From NCBI GenBank assembly GCA_003956705.1, contig QZCP01000021.1, positions 62,001 through 126,000 on the forward strand: a DNA stretch of 64,000 nt. Reading direction: 5' to 3'. The notes under the pieces were generated by a model that was not told where the DNA came from, made no database searches, and saw only the letters and a program-made list of their open reading frames with translations. Made by a program: the position numbers and the translations under genes. Below are positions 45,601 to 58,093 of this stretch, piece by piece. The first letter of the stretch is position 1, and each line of letters opens with the position of its first letter. The stretch comes from Brevipalpus yothersi (Eukaryota; Arthropoda; Arachnida; Trombidiformes; Tenuipalpidae).

Positions 45601-47827
45601 TGGAAAAATTATAAATTATAAATTCAACGTATTGGTGGGCAAAGTGGTAGTAGTGGTTAAACTATTGTGTCTCTAGGAGAGAGAAAATAAACCACAAAGG
45701 TGGCATTGATTCAGTCATTGAGATGATGATTACATTGAAAGGAGACAACTCTAACTTGATGCACTCTGATCTCAACTTGGCAGCAAGTGTGCTCTATGAT
45801 CTTGATTTTCGAATGAAGGTTACAAGGATCAATAGATTCATTCAGCAATAAAGACTAGGCACGAGGAGAGGAAGGGAAAGGAGAGGTGATGAAAGATTAT
45901 CAGATTCACTTACTTTCACCAAAAGTAACGGTGGGAAGATAAAAACCACATGAGGGGCAATATCTTGGCGTTTGATGAGAGGGATAGAGTAGTGAGAATT
46001 CAATCGAAGAGAGGCTTACTCTCACATCTCCACTTTGCAACATGGTTAACAGTATATCGTATGATGATTATTCTTTCTTTCACAATGTTAACGGATGATA
46101 AATATATTTATATATATATATGTATGTATGATATACTCTTGGAGAGAGACAAAGCAGGACGGGGAGTGAACGAACTTTACCAAATTAGAGTCTATATTAC
46201 ATTATGAGGAAGAAGAATAGGTTTGCGAAATTGCAGCTCTTCGTTCGAGAAATAGTAGTAGATCTCAATCTAATCATCTGATTCGAGGGAGATAAATTTC
46301 AGTTCTAAACAACAGTTTTCACAAATAATTCATATTCGATAGGAGACCATAAATTTTGAATGCATGCAGCAACTAATTAATAGATTTTTACTCTTTTGTT
46401 AGGCACACGAAACCTGTGAAATGTGATGGATCTTTGTTGGTCAGTGCACTTGCTTACTGTGTACTGATCACTTGATGATTTCAAGTTGCAAGCAGCAAAA
46501 ACAATGGACATAACACGTTGATGAATTAACTCCAATTAACCAACTTGATGAACCAAAACATCATTCTCTCATATTATCACACCACTTGAAACAATCGATT
46601 AGACAAAATAGGTTACCCTGCTATGGACCATGGTTCCTATCAGTATCTTGTGTGTGTGTGTCGGCAATACAGATGATATGCGGAAATTAGGGGTAGTTCA
46701 AGTTCGATGATTGATCCCGAATGGAATTTGAACAATTCCAAAACAAATAAAGTACAAACTGAAATCTTTTTGCAAATTATCACCTATTATTGCTCTACCT
46801 CATATCACCCCCAACACATTAGCTTGACCACATTTTGCACCCAAAATCATTTGATCGCATCTTGCAAAAACCAAAACAAACCACAATCTCTCCAACAGTT
46901 TTATCCAAAAATAAATGTCAAACACTTTAAAATGCCAACTTTCAAGACATTTGATCACTACAGTAATGTACACACTTAATCATTATAAAATAAATTCACA
47001 AAACAACACCTTGACTTGAACACAAACATGATACTGAATGTGTGTGTATATGTATTCAGAACAGACTTCAGATTGTGAATACAATTCTGAGGAAAGCTGA
47101 GCGCGTTTATGCGCATTTGATGGAATAGGTTAACATTATCAGAATCGTGTATAAAGTGAATTGTTCTGTGAAAGATATACACAATTGAGAAATATTCAAG
47201 AATTACTCGAATAGCTATATATTCTGTTGGTAGTAATCGAGGTTAACATTTTCTGACTCAATTTATTTTCAGAAATCGGAGCTATTAATTGAGAGTGTAT
47301 TCAAGTTGTATCATTGATATCAAGGAGGAGAGGTTATTCGGTGAAGAAAATTCGAGGATTTTAGAGCTTTCAGCTGTGAGAACTTAGGTCATTTGAATAC
47401 ATTATACTGATCTAGCTGTCCTTGGAATGATGAATTTCTGAGAATTTCTAAAAATCTATCTCTATATTTGATGTTGCATTAAAACAAGAAATTGATTCGA
47501 TTGATTTGATCCCAAATAACTTATCATGGCTAGAAGTCGCCAATTTACTCAAACATGCATACTTATCGAAGTTTCTCGAGATAAGAGGAACGAGACATTC
47601 GTCCAGCAATTCATAGCTTCATTTTGAAGGGATTGGAAAAAAAATTTTGAATGCAAAATCTCTTTTGATGAAAAATTATTATTGTCTACTTACTAGAGAT
47701 CTTTGATTTTTCTAATATAATTTACAGTTAAGCTTATCAGCTGTATCGTACAACAAAATTTTATGAAAATGACTATGAAAAGGAAGGCACATGAAGGGCT
47801 CACAGCCTATGGATATGAAAACTGGAA
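45601..47827. other. Intergenic region
   Basis: About 2.2 kb of AT-rich sequence with (TA)n near 46100-46126, short TG runs (46650-46660, 47039-47050) and no conserved gene. The plus-strand frame at 46707-46979 starts with ATG, but its Asn/Thr/Gln composition mirrors the AT bias and there is no domain. Confidence 0.5.
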
Positions 47828-50800
47828 TCATGAGAAAAAATAAACAGAATCTAGAACATTTTTCAGCTCAAAAGTACCCTTCTTGGGAACTGCTTGCAGC
47901 AATTCGAGTTCTTTCTTTGCCATTTCAGGATCTTTGATGACGGAGTTGATGATAGGACCATATCTCTCCACCATGAAGTTTGAAAGATCTTGAAGAATTT
48001 CTTCTGAGTGAAGATCAACAAATTTTTCTCTGCAAATTTTGTTCATCTGATTAATAGTTATCGGATGAGTCCAATACGAGTCATGAATCGCTACAAAATT
48101 GAGTCCTAAACGCTCACTCTCCAAGGCGGTCAGCATCATGTGACTAGAATCCAATGAGTGGATGAAGTTTGGAGGGAAAGCATTTCTCTGCTTGATAGTT
48201 TTGGGTTTACTGAAAGATACGAATGAGTGCATAAGATAATGGAAAATTCAATCAGATTGAATGAATACTTACAAGTTTCTGACGATTACTTCAACCTCAT
48301 GTCCATTGGAAAATCTCTGTGGAAAAAAAGTAAAAAGTTGAATTCATTGTTCGACTCTTACTAAGATATCAGCAATATAGGCGATCAATTTCGAATTCAT
48401 GACCCTTGGTCATTCAACTAACCGGATTAAAATAAGGCTGAATCACAGGTAGACCCAACGGAGTTCTCCACTCAACGGGAAAGCCTAAAGTTTGTGAAAT
48501 AAGAATGGCAGACTTTGTGAACCAGAATTGAATTGCTTGAGTAGCTGAAAACATGGTGGCAATCGATTTGAAGGTCTTTTTTGTAAGATACAATGATGAT
48601 GGCCACAGTTTGTCATCAGGAAGACTAGACATCTCTTTTAATTGCTTGTAAATCTGGTGTTTTGCTCCGAAAGTTGTTACTCCGTAGACATAGGTCATCA
48701 CAGTTTGTTTGACTACTTTTCTTTTGATTGAACCTTCCAAAAGTTTGGCAATCTCGTTTCCTGACCGAGCATCTGATTGACGTTGTTTTTCCACTAATTC
48801 AGCGACATCAGAATAGACATCGTTAGGTTTATCACAAGGATAGAGATTCACAGATATGGCTCCTTGAAGATCTCTTCCAAGAGCTGCGTAATGTTGGAGC
48901 CCATTGCAAGAGCCATCTTGATGGACCGGAAAGTAGGAAACAAAAGTGGATGGATCAGGCTGCTTGGATGCTTTGACTATCTCCATACAGCAAGCAAGAA
49001 CTTGCCATGGATCCTCTTGCTTCGCCCACCACTTTTGACCATCGAGTGGCTTCTCAGCTGAATCAATAATATCATCCATAATTTCATTACAGTAACTGAG
49101 TCTTGCAGGAATACTTTCACGCTTCTTTAGACCTGTTAAATTGATGAGATGAATTTTGAGCCAGTTCAACCCTTCGGGTCCTAATGGTTTGCCTTTCGCA
49201 AAAAGCATCAGAGATCTAGAGAGATCATTTCCTAGATGATTCAGATGAGGTGGACAAGCGTAAACTCTGCCACGAAAATCAATATTGTGAGGTAACCAAA
49301 AAAGACGATCACGAAACTGGTAGAAAATTTCAAATTTTAGAAAATGTGGAATTCAGAATTTAGAATTCGATTATGTAGACTTACATGATTTGCTATGGAG
49401 AGCTTGTATAAACAATCACACCAGAGACTGTATTCATTCTGACGATCTTGCTTAGCCTTCTTTTTCAATTGGTAAGCCTTGAATTTAGATTTTTCACTTG
49501 AAAGAAAAAGGAAAGAATTTGAGAATGCTGTTGGGACTAGAATTTCCATGTAACTTACTCAAAATTATTAGGGTAGTGAGGAATCATCGAATCATGAAGA
49601 GGAATATCTATGCTCTTATCTCCACCTGATCGGAAAACAGCCAATGCGATATCTAGAACCTGCAAAACGAAGATTATGAAAGAAGAATTTTAGCATAAGA
49701 AAAATTCCATTCATCAACGAACCTCTCTGTTAATTTTCCAAGCAACCATTGATAAGGCGTTGAGAGCATCATAGATTGGCGTTAAATTTTCCACTTTAGC
49801 AACTTCAAGATTGATCCATTCGTCTTCATCGAAAGATATGGGTCTCAAAAAATCGGTCTTACAAAGTAGATAACCTCCATTATCAATCGAGGTCCATGGA
49901 GAAGGTGGTGACTTCATTGGAACTAGACTTGTTTCGAAAGGAATTTCAGATGAGCCGAACTTCTTGAAGAGCTGTCTAAATGTCATATGAGCACGAATTT
50001 CTTCAGGTGATTGTTGTGAGTTGCCGAAGACTGAATAAAAAACAGGCACGAGTGTGGGAACAGGTGATCTCTCACTTCTTGGGAGAAGTAATGAAGGGTC
50101 TATCTTGATTTCATTGAGGAGTATATTGAGTAAGAATTTTCCGATATCATGATTCTGCATTGGAGTCAAATGAAAATCATCAAAATCCATTGAGAATTGT
50201 CCTCCACTGAGTTTTATCGAATAGTTCCAATAATCTCTTGGGTTGTGTTGAGCTATCAATTGAGGTGAACAGTTCCATTTGATGAATTCGTTATAATAAT
50301 GAGACCATTGAGGATAAACTTTGTTCTTCAAATAACCATGATAACGATCACCAAAAGAACGACCGATCGCTCGACGCAAGTAGCTCATCGGTGGGCTGTA
50401 AGTCTTGTAGAAACGTGCGAAGGAGATGAGAGAGTCCATGATTATGTCCACATAATCATTGACCTCGAGAATGGTTAAAAAAGGCAGTATAGTCATTCTA
50501 GGATCATCTTTAACGTTGTTCTGTAAACTTTGAACATTTTTGATGAAAGCATTGGTCACACTTTCTCTCCATTCTTTCATACACTTTTCCCACAAGTCTT
50601 TACCATGTCGAGGAAAGTTCATATTTTCTTGATAAACAGACTCAATGGCGATTACACCTCTGGTTTCATGATCTATTTGCTCTTTACTCCATTGACCAAG
50701 ATATGAGTGGTATTCCTCAGGAAGAATTTCGTATTCAGTTCGAGGGGCATCTTGATGATTTGATAGTAATTTACAGGGATATAAAACAGGTGGAGGAGAA

Positions 50801-51659
50801 ATCTCAAACTCTAATTCAGGCATCAAGTAAGAGAATTTCTCAATTATTTTATCCATTTCAGGGATGGAAAGTTTTGATTTTATCAAAAGCTCTTCCAGTT
50901 TGAGATTTTGTCTTTCCATCATCGACAAAATACCGCTCAAAACGACCAGATCCACTGGATCCTTATCAATTGCTGCCAGAATCATTGCTGAATAAGAATC
51001 TATATCACACTTGACACGAGATCGTTTCATAAGAGAGAAAACATCGAAAACTTTCTTGGAATCTTTCTTTTTCACCCAACCTTTGAACATTAAATTGTAC
51101 ACTGATGTGTCCACTGGATTGGCTACCGGATCTCTGAAGGCATTTTTGGTTCGATAATAGAGAAAACTTTGCTGAGCTCTATCCATCATGTCAGCATTAA
51201 TGCAGGCCATGAGGTATGACTTGAGAGATGATCGAAAATGACTGACCACAAACCGTTTATCCATCTTTTTACGATTATTCTCTTTGGTTGGGCTCACATT
51301 GGTTGCCATCGCTTTGAGATCAGAAATTAAATGATTCTCCGTTTCGATGGCACTGATATCCTTATCGATCATATCAAGATCTTCATCTCTTCCTGAGCCT
51401 GTATTTTCATACTTGAAATAATCTTCAGGCATGGGAATCTAGAAAAAAGATCACAAATTATCAATCAATAAACCTCAACCATTCTGATAACTGAACAAAT
51501 CAAAACACTTACCCCACGATACTCTGGTGGATCCAACAGATCATCATGAGGATTATCAGCAGTCCTCGAAACACTAGTTTTGGAGGCAAAACATCGAATA
51601 ACTGATACATTTTTAACTCTCAACAGAGTAACATGTTTAATCATCAAATTACGCAACAT
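47828..51659 (-). CDS. POLRMT: Mitochondrial RNA polymerase (POLRMT / Rpo41)
   Basis: Seven exons in phase: 51659-51513, 51438-49723, 49659-49559, 49496-49385, 49316-48423, 48316-48273 and 48209-47828, 1131 residues. The N terminus (MLRNLMIKHVTLLRVKNVSV) is a mitochondrial targeting peptide. A PPR-like helical region with FKGWVKKKDSKKVFDVFSLM follows. The T7-like polymerase core has all motifs: palm motif A VHQDGSCNGLQHYAALGRD (catalytic Asp near 826), O-helix KRKVVKQTVMTYVYG (near 890), and motif C AIHDSYWTHP (near 1046). It ends in YFFS, like the human enzyme. POLRMT transcribes mtDNA and makes replication primers. Its gene is head-to-head with RAB5IF across about 460 bp. Confidence 0.97.
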
Positions 51660-52119
51660 TATTCCAATTGACCAAGAAGTTAAAAATGTTTATCGATACA
51701 GCTTTTCGGTCCTCCAAAAGGTAAACTATCAGTCAAGTGAACGGTTTCATTAGAGTTGATCATCAACCTTAACCTTAACCACAACATACTCTACAGATCA
51801 CCAAGAAACATGGATCATGTCCACCACCATCGATAAAATGGAAAAAAATCATTTCACCACCAATAACAATCGAATCAATCTTACATAACAGAACAGTATC
51901 AAAAAAGCAGCATGTTTTTACAGCTTCAAACAAAAAATCAAAACATGTGCGTTTATGAGCCCGGTTTTTTGGTTTGCGCACTTTTCATTATCATCAACAC
52001 ACATCAACAACAACTTCCACATGCTGTTCATGTTGTACATGTTGTGGTATACTTAATTGAGATCCTCACTTTTTTTTGTAAGTTTTTCGACTGATCGATA
52101 ATTAATTAATTCATAATAG
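51660..52119. promoter_or_regulatory. Bidirectional 5' region of POLRMT and RAB5IF
   Basis: Only 460 bp separate the start codons of two divergent nuclear genes for mitochondrial function, so they probably share a bidirectional promoter. I see no obvious TATA box and no ORF of its own. Confidence 0.6.
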
Positions 52120-52865
52120 ATGAAGAAAAGTTTCGGTGGTGGTAGAGGGCATAAAGATGCTGGTGATAAGAGTGTTTGGGAGAAAATGTTCACTCCCAAT
52201 GCATCTTGGGAGGATAAGGTAAGAGAAGAAGATGAAGATGAAGATTTAATTGTGATTAAGTGTCCTGTTAAATGTTTTCGATTTGTGTTTGTCATGAATG
52301 TCGATTGAATTGTCTTCAAATTTGATTAATTGGATTGTATTTTATTGTAGGATCAATTTTTAGATGTAATTTATTGGGGTCGACAAGTCCTGGGAATTTT
52401 GATGGGCTTTTTGTGGGGTTTCTTTGGTAAGATTTGATAATGTTGTCCTCATCTTTTGATTTATTATATATGAATTGAATCTGTTAATTTGATTGTTGCT
52501 ACTTTCTTCGATAGGAATAACTGGATTCTTGGGAATTTCAATGTTTCTAGCACTCAATTCTGCGGCAGTATATCTGTATTCAGGTAAAATTTTGCCTTCA
52601 GGTTATCACGATATTCCAAAATCTGATGATTTCTCTCCCTTGCCACAGTAAAATTTAATAATGATTGTGATGATATCATGGAGTATGTCAAAGAGGGTTT
52701 AATGACTTCTTTCGCAGGATTCTTGGTGAGTAAATTGATTGATCAATCAATTGAATGCTCGAAACACATTTCTAGTTCCTCTTCTTACTTAACGCGGTAA
52801 TTGTCTTGATCTTCGTTCTTCCACAGGTAACATGGATCATGGTCTACTCTGCCATCTACCATTGA
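52120..52865 (+). CDS. RAB5IF: RAB5IF / RCAF1, EMC6-like membrane assembly factor
   Basis: Five exons: 52120-52218, 52351-52426, 52515-52583, 52649-52725 and 52827-52865, giving 119 residues. The protein matches human RAB5IF (C20orf24): an N-terminal SVWEKMFTPNASWEDK segment, DVIYWGRQVLGILMGFLWG, GITGFLGISMFLALNSAAVY, and a C terminus EGLMTSFAGFLVTWIMVYSAIYH. It has three hydrophobic segments and belongs to the EMC6/Rab5-interacting family. In vertebrates it is described as RCAF1, a respirasome assembly factor, and as OPTI, an ER membrane-insertion partner. Which role applies here cannot be told from sequence. Confidence 0.92.
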
Positions 52866-54240
52866 TGCCAAATTATTCCATCATCAAAAAGATGTTATCC
52901 ATTACGATCGGAAATTCTTTTTTTTACAAACTCCGATGGTAACACAAGCTAGTTACCGATTTAACTTTTTTCAGTATGCACCTTTTTATCTGGTGCTCTT
53001 AGATGTATTCCTTTCACATATTGATTTTTCAATATTCATAAGTCAATTTAATGATTAAAAATTCCACGAATCAAGTTTGTCCATGAACAAGGAGGTAGAA
53101 ATCATCATTACATATCTCACTCAACCCAATAATCTTGATATTACAGAGCACAATCATCAACAACAAGAACAGAAGAACGCAAGACGCAACCGGAAGTTTG
53201 GATAAAAGTTTCCAAAATAGAACAGAAACGATTTCCTCAACAAACTTTCCATGAAAAAAGGAGAAAATTTTTCAACATTGTCCGTTATAAAAATTGACCT
53301 TGCTTTTCTCTCCATATTATGTCCCAAGAGCAGAGGAAGAAAGAGAGATCAATGCAGGTAGGAAGGGAAGCTCACTGGTTGATGATGAAAAAAGAATGAT
53401 CTCTATGAATAATTAATTTGATGAAGGGCGGTGGTTGAGTTTGTTACCAAGATGATCCACGAATATTTCTGAATTGTGGTGAAATCCGATGTGTTACCTT
53501 CCTTCCTCTCTCTCTCTTCGCCCCGAGGAGAGGTGAAAAAAAGGGAAAAGTGAAATCTGTTTCTTTGTATGTTGTAAAATGATGTAGATTTTCATGACGC
53601 TTGTGATCTAGATATGTGTGAGTGTCTTTCCATTTTCACATGAAACGCCATGATGACCATCTGAAAGTGCTTTGAGAGAGATAGAAAAGATCTGTGTATA
53701 GCTGAGGAAGTAGATTAGAGATGGATTTTTTTTACATCGATTATGATCATCATGATCATCATGTAAAGTCGATTGTCGATCCTCTATTCGAGCATCCTCA
53801 ATATGATTCGAGTTCTTTTTAAATTATCATCATCGTCTTCAATTTGTCTTCCTTGGTGGGCCGAAAGAGAACCGATGACAAGATGAGACAAATCTACGTA
53901 TAAAGTTGCTGAGATTATTTTTTCTTTTTACTCTGAACATTGTCCGAATGTACATTATTGTTCCCATCGACCAACATTGACTGCGATGCTTCCAATGAAA
54001 ATTTTCATGGTGGGAAAGTAGCCGGATGATGATAATGTTCAGTTGACCAAAGTACTTCATAACAGCATGTTGTGTTCCTCATATTCTCATAATAATCAAC
54101 ACCAGCCACGATATCATCCATGTGAATCATTGGCGAGGGTTGAATTGAGAGTGATGTCCAGTTTTTGTAACATTTCGAACTCAATTCTGCAAATTTTTCA
54201 TCTCTATCACATTGGAAGACAATTTTTTCCACATTACATT
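52866..54240. other. Intergenic region between RAB5IF and TMIE
   Basis: About 1.4 kb without a gene, AT-rich with short repetitive ATCATGATC runs near 53744-53763. The TMIE promoter should lie in the last part; nothing specific is visible. Confidence 0.5.
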
Positions 54241-55553
54241 ATGATCATTCGACTAACATTATTTTTATCAACTTTATTAATTGTGACCAATTTAATTCCA
54301 ATTTCTTATGGACATAAGGTAAGTTTTTTCCTGTCGATTGTCAAGAGAGAAAAACTTTCCTTACCAATCACCTATCAACAATCAATACATCATATTTTTA
54401 ATTGAAATTATTCCTAGTGTGCAGGTGAAGCAATTGAAAGTCAATTCGATGAATATTTAGAGCGACCAATTATCGGTGTAATCAAATTATGGCATCTATT
54501 GTTTATGATAATTACAATCATCATCATTGCCACAATCGTTTTCTGTTGCATAATGCGATGTCGAGTTCCCCGGACTAAGCAAGAGATTGAAGCTGATGGT
54601 GTTCGAAAAAAAGTTACCAAACAATTCAGAGCACATCTGAACAAAATTCCAATCGAAGGAATGGAATTGATAAAAGGTGATTAGAGCATACCTTTCATCA
54701 TGAAAATCGGCAAAATTTATAAAATTCAATTGATTCAATCTTTTTCTTTCATAGTGCTCAACCAAGTAAAAGAATTTGAAGAGGCTCGACTAGAAGAAGG
54801 AGCTGTTGAAGTGAAAAAATCATTATATCAAAGAATTAAAGCAAGTTTCAAGAAAAAGAAACGAGATTCTGTTATAAATCCAGAAGCTACTGGAGATGAA
54901 CAAAAAGATGCTGATACTCTTCATGCAAGTCCATCAATGAATAAGCAGGTCTCCATCGAATTGGAAGAGGTTCTGGTTGATGGGAATATCGTGAAATCAT
55001 CAGTCGAAAAAATTAACATCGGCACGAGTGAATTGCCGACAATATCGGGAACGGTTGAGAGTCAGGAAAGAGCAATGGAATCTGAGGAGAAGATGGATGA
55101 CATAGAGGATAGAGTAGATCCTCCAAGTGATCGAAGAAGATGGACATTGAAGAGAATTGTTGAAGATGAAATTCAGAGGGAACGAATGCGTAATCTGTGG
55201 AAAGTAGAGAAGCAGGATTCCGAATTCATGTGAGTCAAATATTGTTTTCACTTCAATTGGACTAAATCAGTTGATTCGATTGAATTAAGATGAATAATGA
55301 ACTGTTCTCTCTTTTTTCCAGAGATGATATTCGAGATCTTGCATTTCGAACAGATTCAGGATTACAAATTGACAAGAAAGATTTGGAACGATTACGTAAA
55401 GCAAATAAGCAGAGAGAAAAAGAAGAAGAGAAACGATTAAAAAAAGAGGCCAAAAAGCTGAAAAAAGAAGCTGAAAAGAAAAAGAAAGAATTGAAAAATC
55501 AAAAATCAAAGGAAGATAAACGAAATAAACAGGAACAAAGTGACAAAAATTGA
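54241..55553 (+). CDS. TMIE: TMIE, mechanotransduction-channel subunit, extended
   Basis: Four exons: 54241-54318, 54418-54676, 54755-55229 and 55322-55553, giving 347 residues. A signal peptide (residues 1-24) precedes a short luminal region, then a membrane segment (about 51-72) flanked by the hallmark LWHLLFM before it and CRVPRTKQEIEADGVRKK after it. That block aligns clearly with vertebrate TMIE (LWH...CRVPRTRKEIEA). The C terminus ends in a Lys/Glu-rich tail, as in TMIE. In vertebrate hair cells and in nematodes, TMIE binds TMC channels. Here the protein is about twice the human length, because a charged, mostly disordered segment of about 170 residues sits between the conserved block and the tail. 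Confidence 0.86.
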
Positions 55554-56174
55554 GATCGGTCACTTGATGATTTGAAATATTTTCCATTCAATAATAGTTG
55601 AGAGAGAAAAAACATGAGTGTATCATCATAGAGACGTGAAACATGAAATGGATTTGAATTTTTGCAAATCATTTCAAAATCATGATGATGAAAGAGACCA
55701 CTCTGTGCCTCTTCTTGTTTTATAAATTTATTACTCTTACAAATACAAGTCATCAAATAAATTAGAGGTCTAACCTTTTCATTCTAACAGCTTTGTAGCT
55801 GAATATGATTTTTGGAAAAATTCGTTGTTTAGAGAAGCATTTTCAAATGAGACTCAAAAGATATAATCTCTCTATAATCGTGATAATTTCAGTAGCATAT
55901 GGTATCAAGGACAATTGCCATTCTGGAGAGTTCATCTCTCTTCACCAGTTGGGTGATTAAATAGTCAAAATTATAGCCCGCATTATGATTGAAAGTTCAT
56001 CTAGTTAATCATGAGGGTCTTTTCAGATTCAGATTCATCTGATCGTGCTCTTGAACTAATCATTGACTATTTCAGTGAAGTTTGATCAAGTCAATATTTC
56101 AGAGGTAAAACTTATCACTTGTATTTTGAAGTTCATCAAATTTGTCGAAACAAATTTTGAACGTTATTCTTGGA
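55554..56174. other. Intergenic region between TMIE and a secreted-protein gene
   Basis: About 620 bp of AT-rich sequence with an AATAAA-like hexamer near 55754. It holds the TMIE 3' end and the promoter of the next gene. No gene is seen. Confidence 0.45.
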
Positions 56175-56810
56175 ATGATGATTTCAATTATTTTGTACCT
56201 TTTTCTGGCCACAGTAGAGGCCAAGTTAGTGATTAGTCCTGATCATCAGGAACAAATATTCGACACATTTTTATCCGATGGACTGAATGTTTTACAAAAC
56301 GTTGCCGAAGAGATGACAAAATTTTTGGATGAAACAAATCTTCATCATGATGAAATGGAAACCCATATGAGAAGGAAACTATTCTATCATCCCTCTCTGG
56401 ACAATGAACATCTCAAGAATATGGATCCAGAACTTTTGGACAAGGAAGCTGAGAAAGTGGTCCACAATATAGTTTACCATCTTTATGATTCTTGGGATCA
56501 TTTGATGGAACCGATACGAGATTCATTCGCTCCATTTGAACACATGATAAGTGCTCTTACCAATTATAATTATGCTGATCCAATCACTCAATCTCGGCCC
56601 CATGTAGAACTTCCAGCCAATGAAACTGTTAAAGGTATGATCCATGGAATGAAATCATTTCCAGAGGCCCTGACTCGCGTTAAAAATTTGATGAAACTAA
56701 CCAACAGTCGACTGGCATCAAATGATCTTGACGATATTGACTATCCAATGGTCCAGGCCAAAGTCATGGAACGAATTCATCAAGCAAATGAGCGTTTACA
56801 GTTCGCCTGA
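56175..56810 (+). CDS. Secreted acidic helical protein, unrecognised
   Basis: Single exon of 211 residues from the ATG at 56175 (a second ATG follows immediately). A signal peptide (ISIILYLFLATVEA) leads into a Glu/Asp-rich helical protein with His-rich patches (NLHHDEMETHM) and no Cys in the mature chain. An NET sequon lies near residue 155. No known family is recognised. The frame is open upstream to a TTG but lacks an earlier ATG. Confidence 0.65.
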   Translation: MMISIILYLFLATVEAKLVISPDHQEQIFDTFLSDGLNVLQNVAEEMTKFLDETNLHHDEMETHMRRKLFYHPSLDNEHLKNMDPELLDKEAEKVVHNIVYHLYDSWDHLMEPIRDSFAPFEHMISALTNYNYADPITQSRPHVELPANETVKGMIHGMKSFPEALTRVKNLMKLTNSRLASNDLDDIDYPMVQAKVMERIHQANERLQFA

Positions 56811-57684
56811 ACAGATAATTAACTTCTTGAAACTGACAAAATATGGCAAAAAAGAGACTCGATTAAAAGTCCATCCTATGAGAAGTAGAATACCAATTTT
56901 CCGTTGATAAATGGAGTTTTTTATCCGATATTAACAAGGGAAAAAATATTCATCCTTAGTTTCTGTTTCATCGATTTTTTTCCTGAAGCAAATGAATCTT
57001 TTCCTCAAAAAGCTCTCCCAAAATGGGATTTAGTCAAGAAAATTTACATGATCTCCTCAAAAAGTATCAGGGAATGAGATGAATTTGAATCATCGAAAGT
57101 TTGATCGGTATGTTTTTGGCAGAACAAAATTGTTAACACGATATTGATTTAGTAGAATTTTTTGTTTCTCCACAGCTTATTAATCCAGGGAAATAAATGT
57201 TGTGTTCTTGTAAGTAGGTGTTAAAGAGGTATGAGGGTTTTAAAGTTATCAAAACTGAGGTCATTATCATTGAATTGGTTAGCTCAGGTTCAGCATTTCT
57301 CGGGGTTTTTCAGCATGGAAAATTTGTTTGAGAAGACTTTTGAAACATAAATAACCTACAAAGCATTCATCAATTATAGAAATTGGCAGATTAATTCAAA
57401 TTAATTAAGACTGGTAGAAAAGAATTGATGCTAGTTGTGATTCTAATCCTCCCATAAAGAGAATTTCAGAAAAATCCTCAATCATTCAAAAGAAATGGTT
57501 CAACCGAAATTTTTACTTTGCTGATCTCGATAATTCGGTTGAGCCGAAGAGTGAGATGCGTCCTAACCGATCGATTCTCTGGGCATTTCTCTATCTGAGA
57601 GAGGTCTCTGATTTCAAGGGAATGCTTAGAACTCGCAGGCCGTGGCAGGTTCATCGATCGAATTCGCCTCGATGTCAGCTCGGA

Positions 57685-57772
<88 letters not shown>

Positions 57773-58093
57773 TCGAATTCGCTTTCTCATTACTATAGCC
57801 TTCTATTGGCTGTTTGTAAGCAAGCTGTATGATAAGAGGAGAAAAGAATGAAAAAGAAGGGGAAAGATGGTGAAAGAGAGAGAGAAACCGAAACGATAAC
57901 CCAAAGTGAAGCTATGTGAAGCTATATGCATCATACTACAGATTCTGTTTCATTTCATGTCATCCGCATCTTTTTCTCCTGTTGCTTGTGTGATCTATCT
58001 AGATAGCTATGTTCATCTCATTTATTTCGTTCTACTAAATCAGATTCTTGATCCTTGATTCACTCTTGGGGTGTTTGATATCACTCATGAATC
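56811..58093. other. Intergenic region with a long TC microsatellite
   Basis: About 1.3 kb with no supportable gene. It includes the (TC)n array at 57689-57770; frames crossing it are Ser-Leu repeat artefacts. Confidence 0.5.
57689..57770. repeat. (TC)n microsatellite
   Basis: An uninterrupted TC run of about 82 bp, roughly 320 bp upstream of the RING-protein gene's start codon. Confidence 0.96.

Noticed and set aside
46707..46979. 90-residue ATG-initiated frame
   Set aside because: Composition follows the AT bias, and there is no domain, splice support or neighbouring exon.
57556..57851. Frames encoding long Ser-Leu repeats
   Set aside because: They arise only from the TC microsatellite.
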